Shown in pieces: positions 5,572 through 5,814 of a stretch of 5,814 nucleotides of DNA. Each line of letters opens with the position of its first letter. Position 1 is the first letter of the stretch. Source of the DNA: Chloroflexota bacterium (GTDB lineage: Bacteria > Chloroflexota > Dormibacteria > Dormibacterales > Dormibacteraceae); assembly GCA_005879675.1 (NCBI GenBank), contig VBJE01000280.1:1-5814 (forward strand), given 5' to 3'. The notes below the pieces were generated by a model, which saw only the letters and a program-made list of their open reading frames with translations, searched no databases and had not been told where the DNA came from. A program made the translations under genes and the position numbers.

Positions 5572-5638
5572 TGAGGTTGCAGCCTAACGCTTAGCCGGTG
5601 CCTTGCCGGAGCATGTAACTTGCTCGCCCGTGATCGCA

Positions 5639-5655
5639 ACGGTTTCGGCAACCGT
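5639..5655. repeat. perfect inverted repeat ACGGTT-TCGGC-AACCGT
   Basis: Six-base arms (5639-5644, 5650-5655) enclose a five-base loop, upstream of the leftward gene starting at 5571. It resembles the palindrome at 4871-4885 (both contain ACGGTTT and an AACCG arm), so similar hairpins flank that gene. No T tract follows. It may be a transcript hairpin, an operator or chance. Confidence 0.4.
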
Positions 5656-5716
5656 CTAGCGCGCCAGACGCCGCTGGGTCGGTTTAGGGACGATCCTCGC
5701 TCATCAGCCGCCCGTA

Positions 5717-5814
5717 TTAAAGGTTGAGCCGCACCACAGCATCTGATCGTTCGAGAGCGTGCGCCTCAATCATGATCCGGGCCCATCGCTGGTTAAGGTC
5801 GAGGTCTGTGCTCT
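5717..5814 (-). CDS. possible 3' end of a gene entering from the right edge
   Basis: On the minus strand one frame is open from the window edge to TAA at 5719-5717, giving 31 residues that end in RWARIMIEAHALERSDAVVRL plus two more residues. The composition is protein-like and amphipathic, but 31 open codons at this GC can arise by chance and no domain is visible. If real, it runs in the same direction as the 4936-5571 gene, and the roughly 145-base gap (5572-5716) contains only the hairpin at 5639-5655. Confidence 0.28.
   Translation of the reverse strand, partial: STDLDLNQRWARIMIEAHALERSDAVVRLNL

Noticed and set aside
1..5814. CRISPR array, rRNA or insertion sequence
   Set aside because: No regularly spaced repeats, no rRNA signature stretches, and no transposase domain or flanking terminal inverted repeats were seen in either strand.

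Overview
The window looks like the left end of a genomic island, or of another integrated element, in a bacterium of moderately high GC. It opens with a tRNA-Tyr gene (anticodon GUA, CCA encoded) followed by a strong intrinsic terminator. A tyrosine recombinase gene with all its catalytic residues comes next, which is the classic layout of an element integrated at the 3' end of a tRNA gene. Hand counts of 60-base rows give about 65-67% GC in the integrase and 50-60% in the downstream genes, so the cargo differs in composition. Lineage cannot be fixed from this; Actinomycetota or another high-GC group is plausible, with low confidence.

Layout: tRNA-Tyr (24-109); terminator (157-190); integrase (228-1310); then a compact rightward block. 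The block holds an unknown small protein (1414-1827) whose apparent C-terminal part continues in another frame to 2005, an Xre-type HTH fused to an ImmA/IrrE zinc metallopeptidase (2013-3113), an unrecognised soluble protein split by a frameshift (3173-3694 plus 3604/3658-4098, about 308 aa if restored), and a 160-aa protein with four membrane segments (4095-4577) whose GTG start overlaps the preceding stop as GTGA. About 360 bases with no convincing gene follow (4578-4935). Then comes a leftward gene for a membrane-anchored coiled-coil protein (4936-5571). At the right edge there may be the 3' end of a further leftward gene (5717 to beyond 5814).

The likely logic of the rightward block (inference) is a regulated module. 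The HTH-ImmA protein would act as repressor and protease switch, while the soluble protein and the translationally coupled four-helix membrane protein would act as sensor and effector or as a membrane-linked pair. ImmA-family proteases paired with HTH repressors are known to switch mobile elements (ImmA/ImmR of ICEBs1), the DdrO regulon (IrrE) and some CBASS loci (CapP/CapH), so a defence or element-maintenance role is reasonable but unproven. The most concrete observations are two independent apparent frameshifts, each repairable by a single base in a three-base homopolymer. They suggest either sequencing indels or decay of the module.
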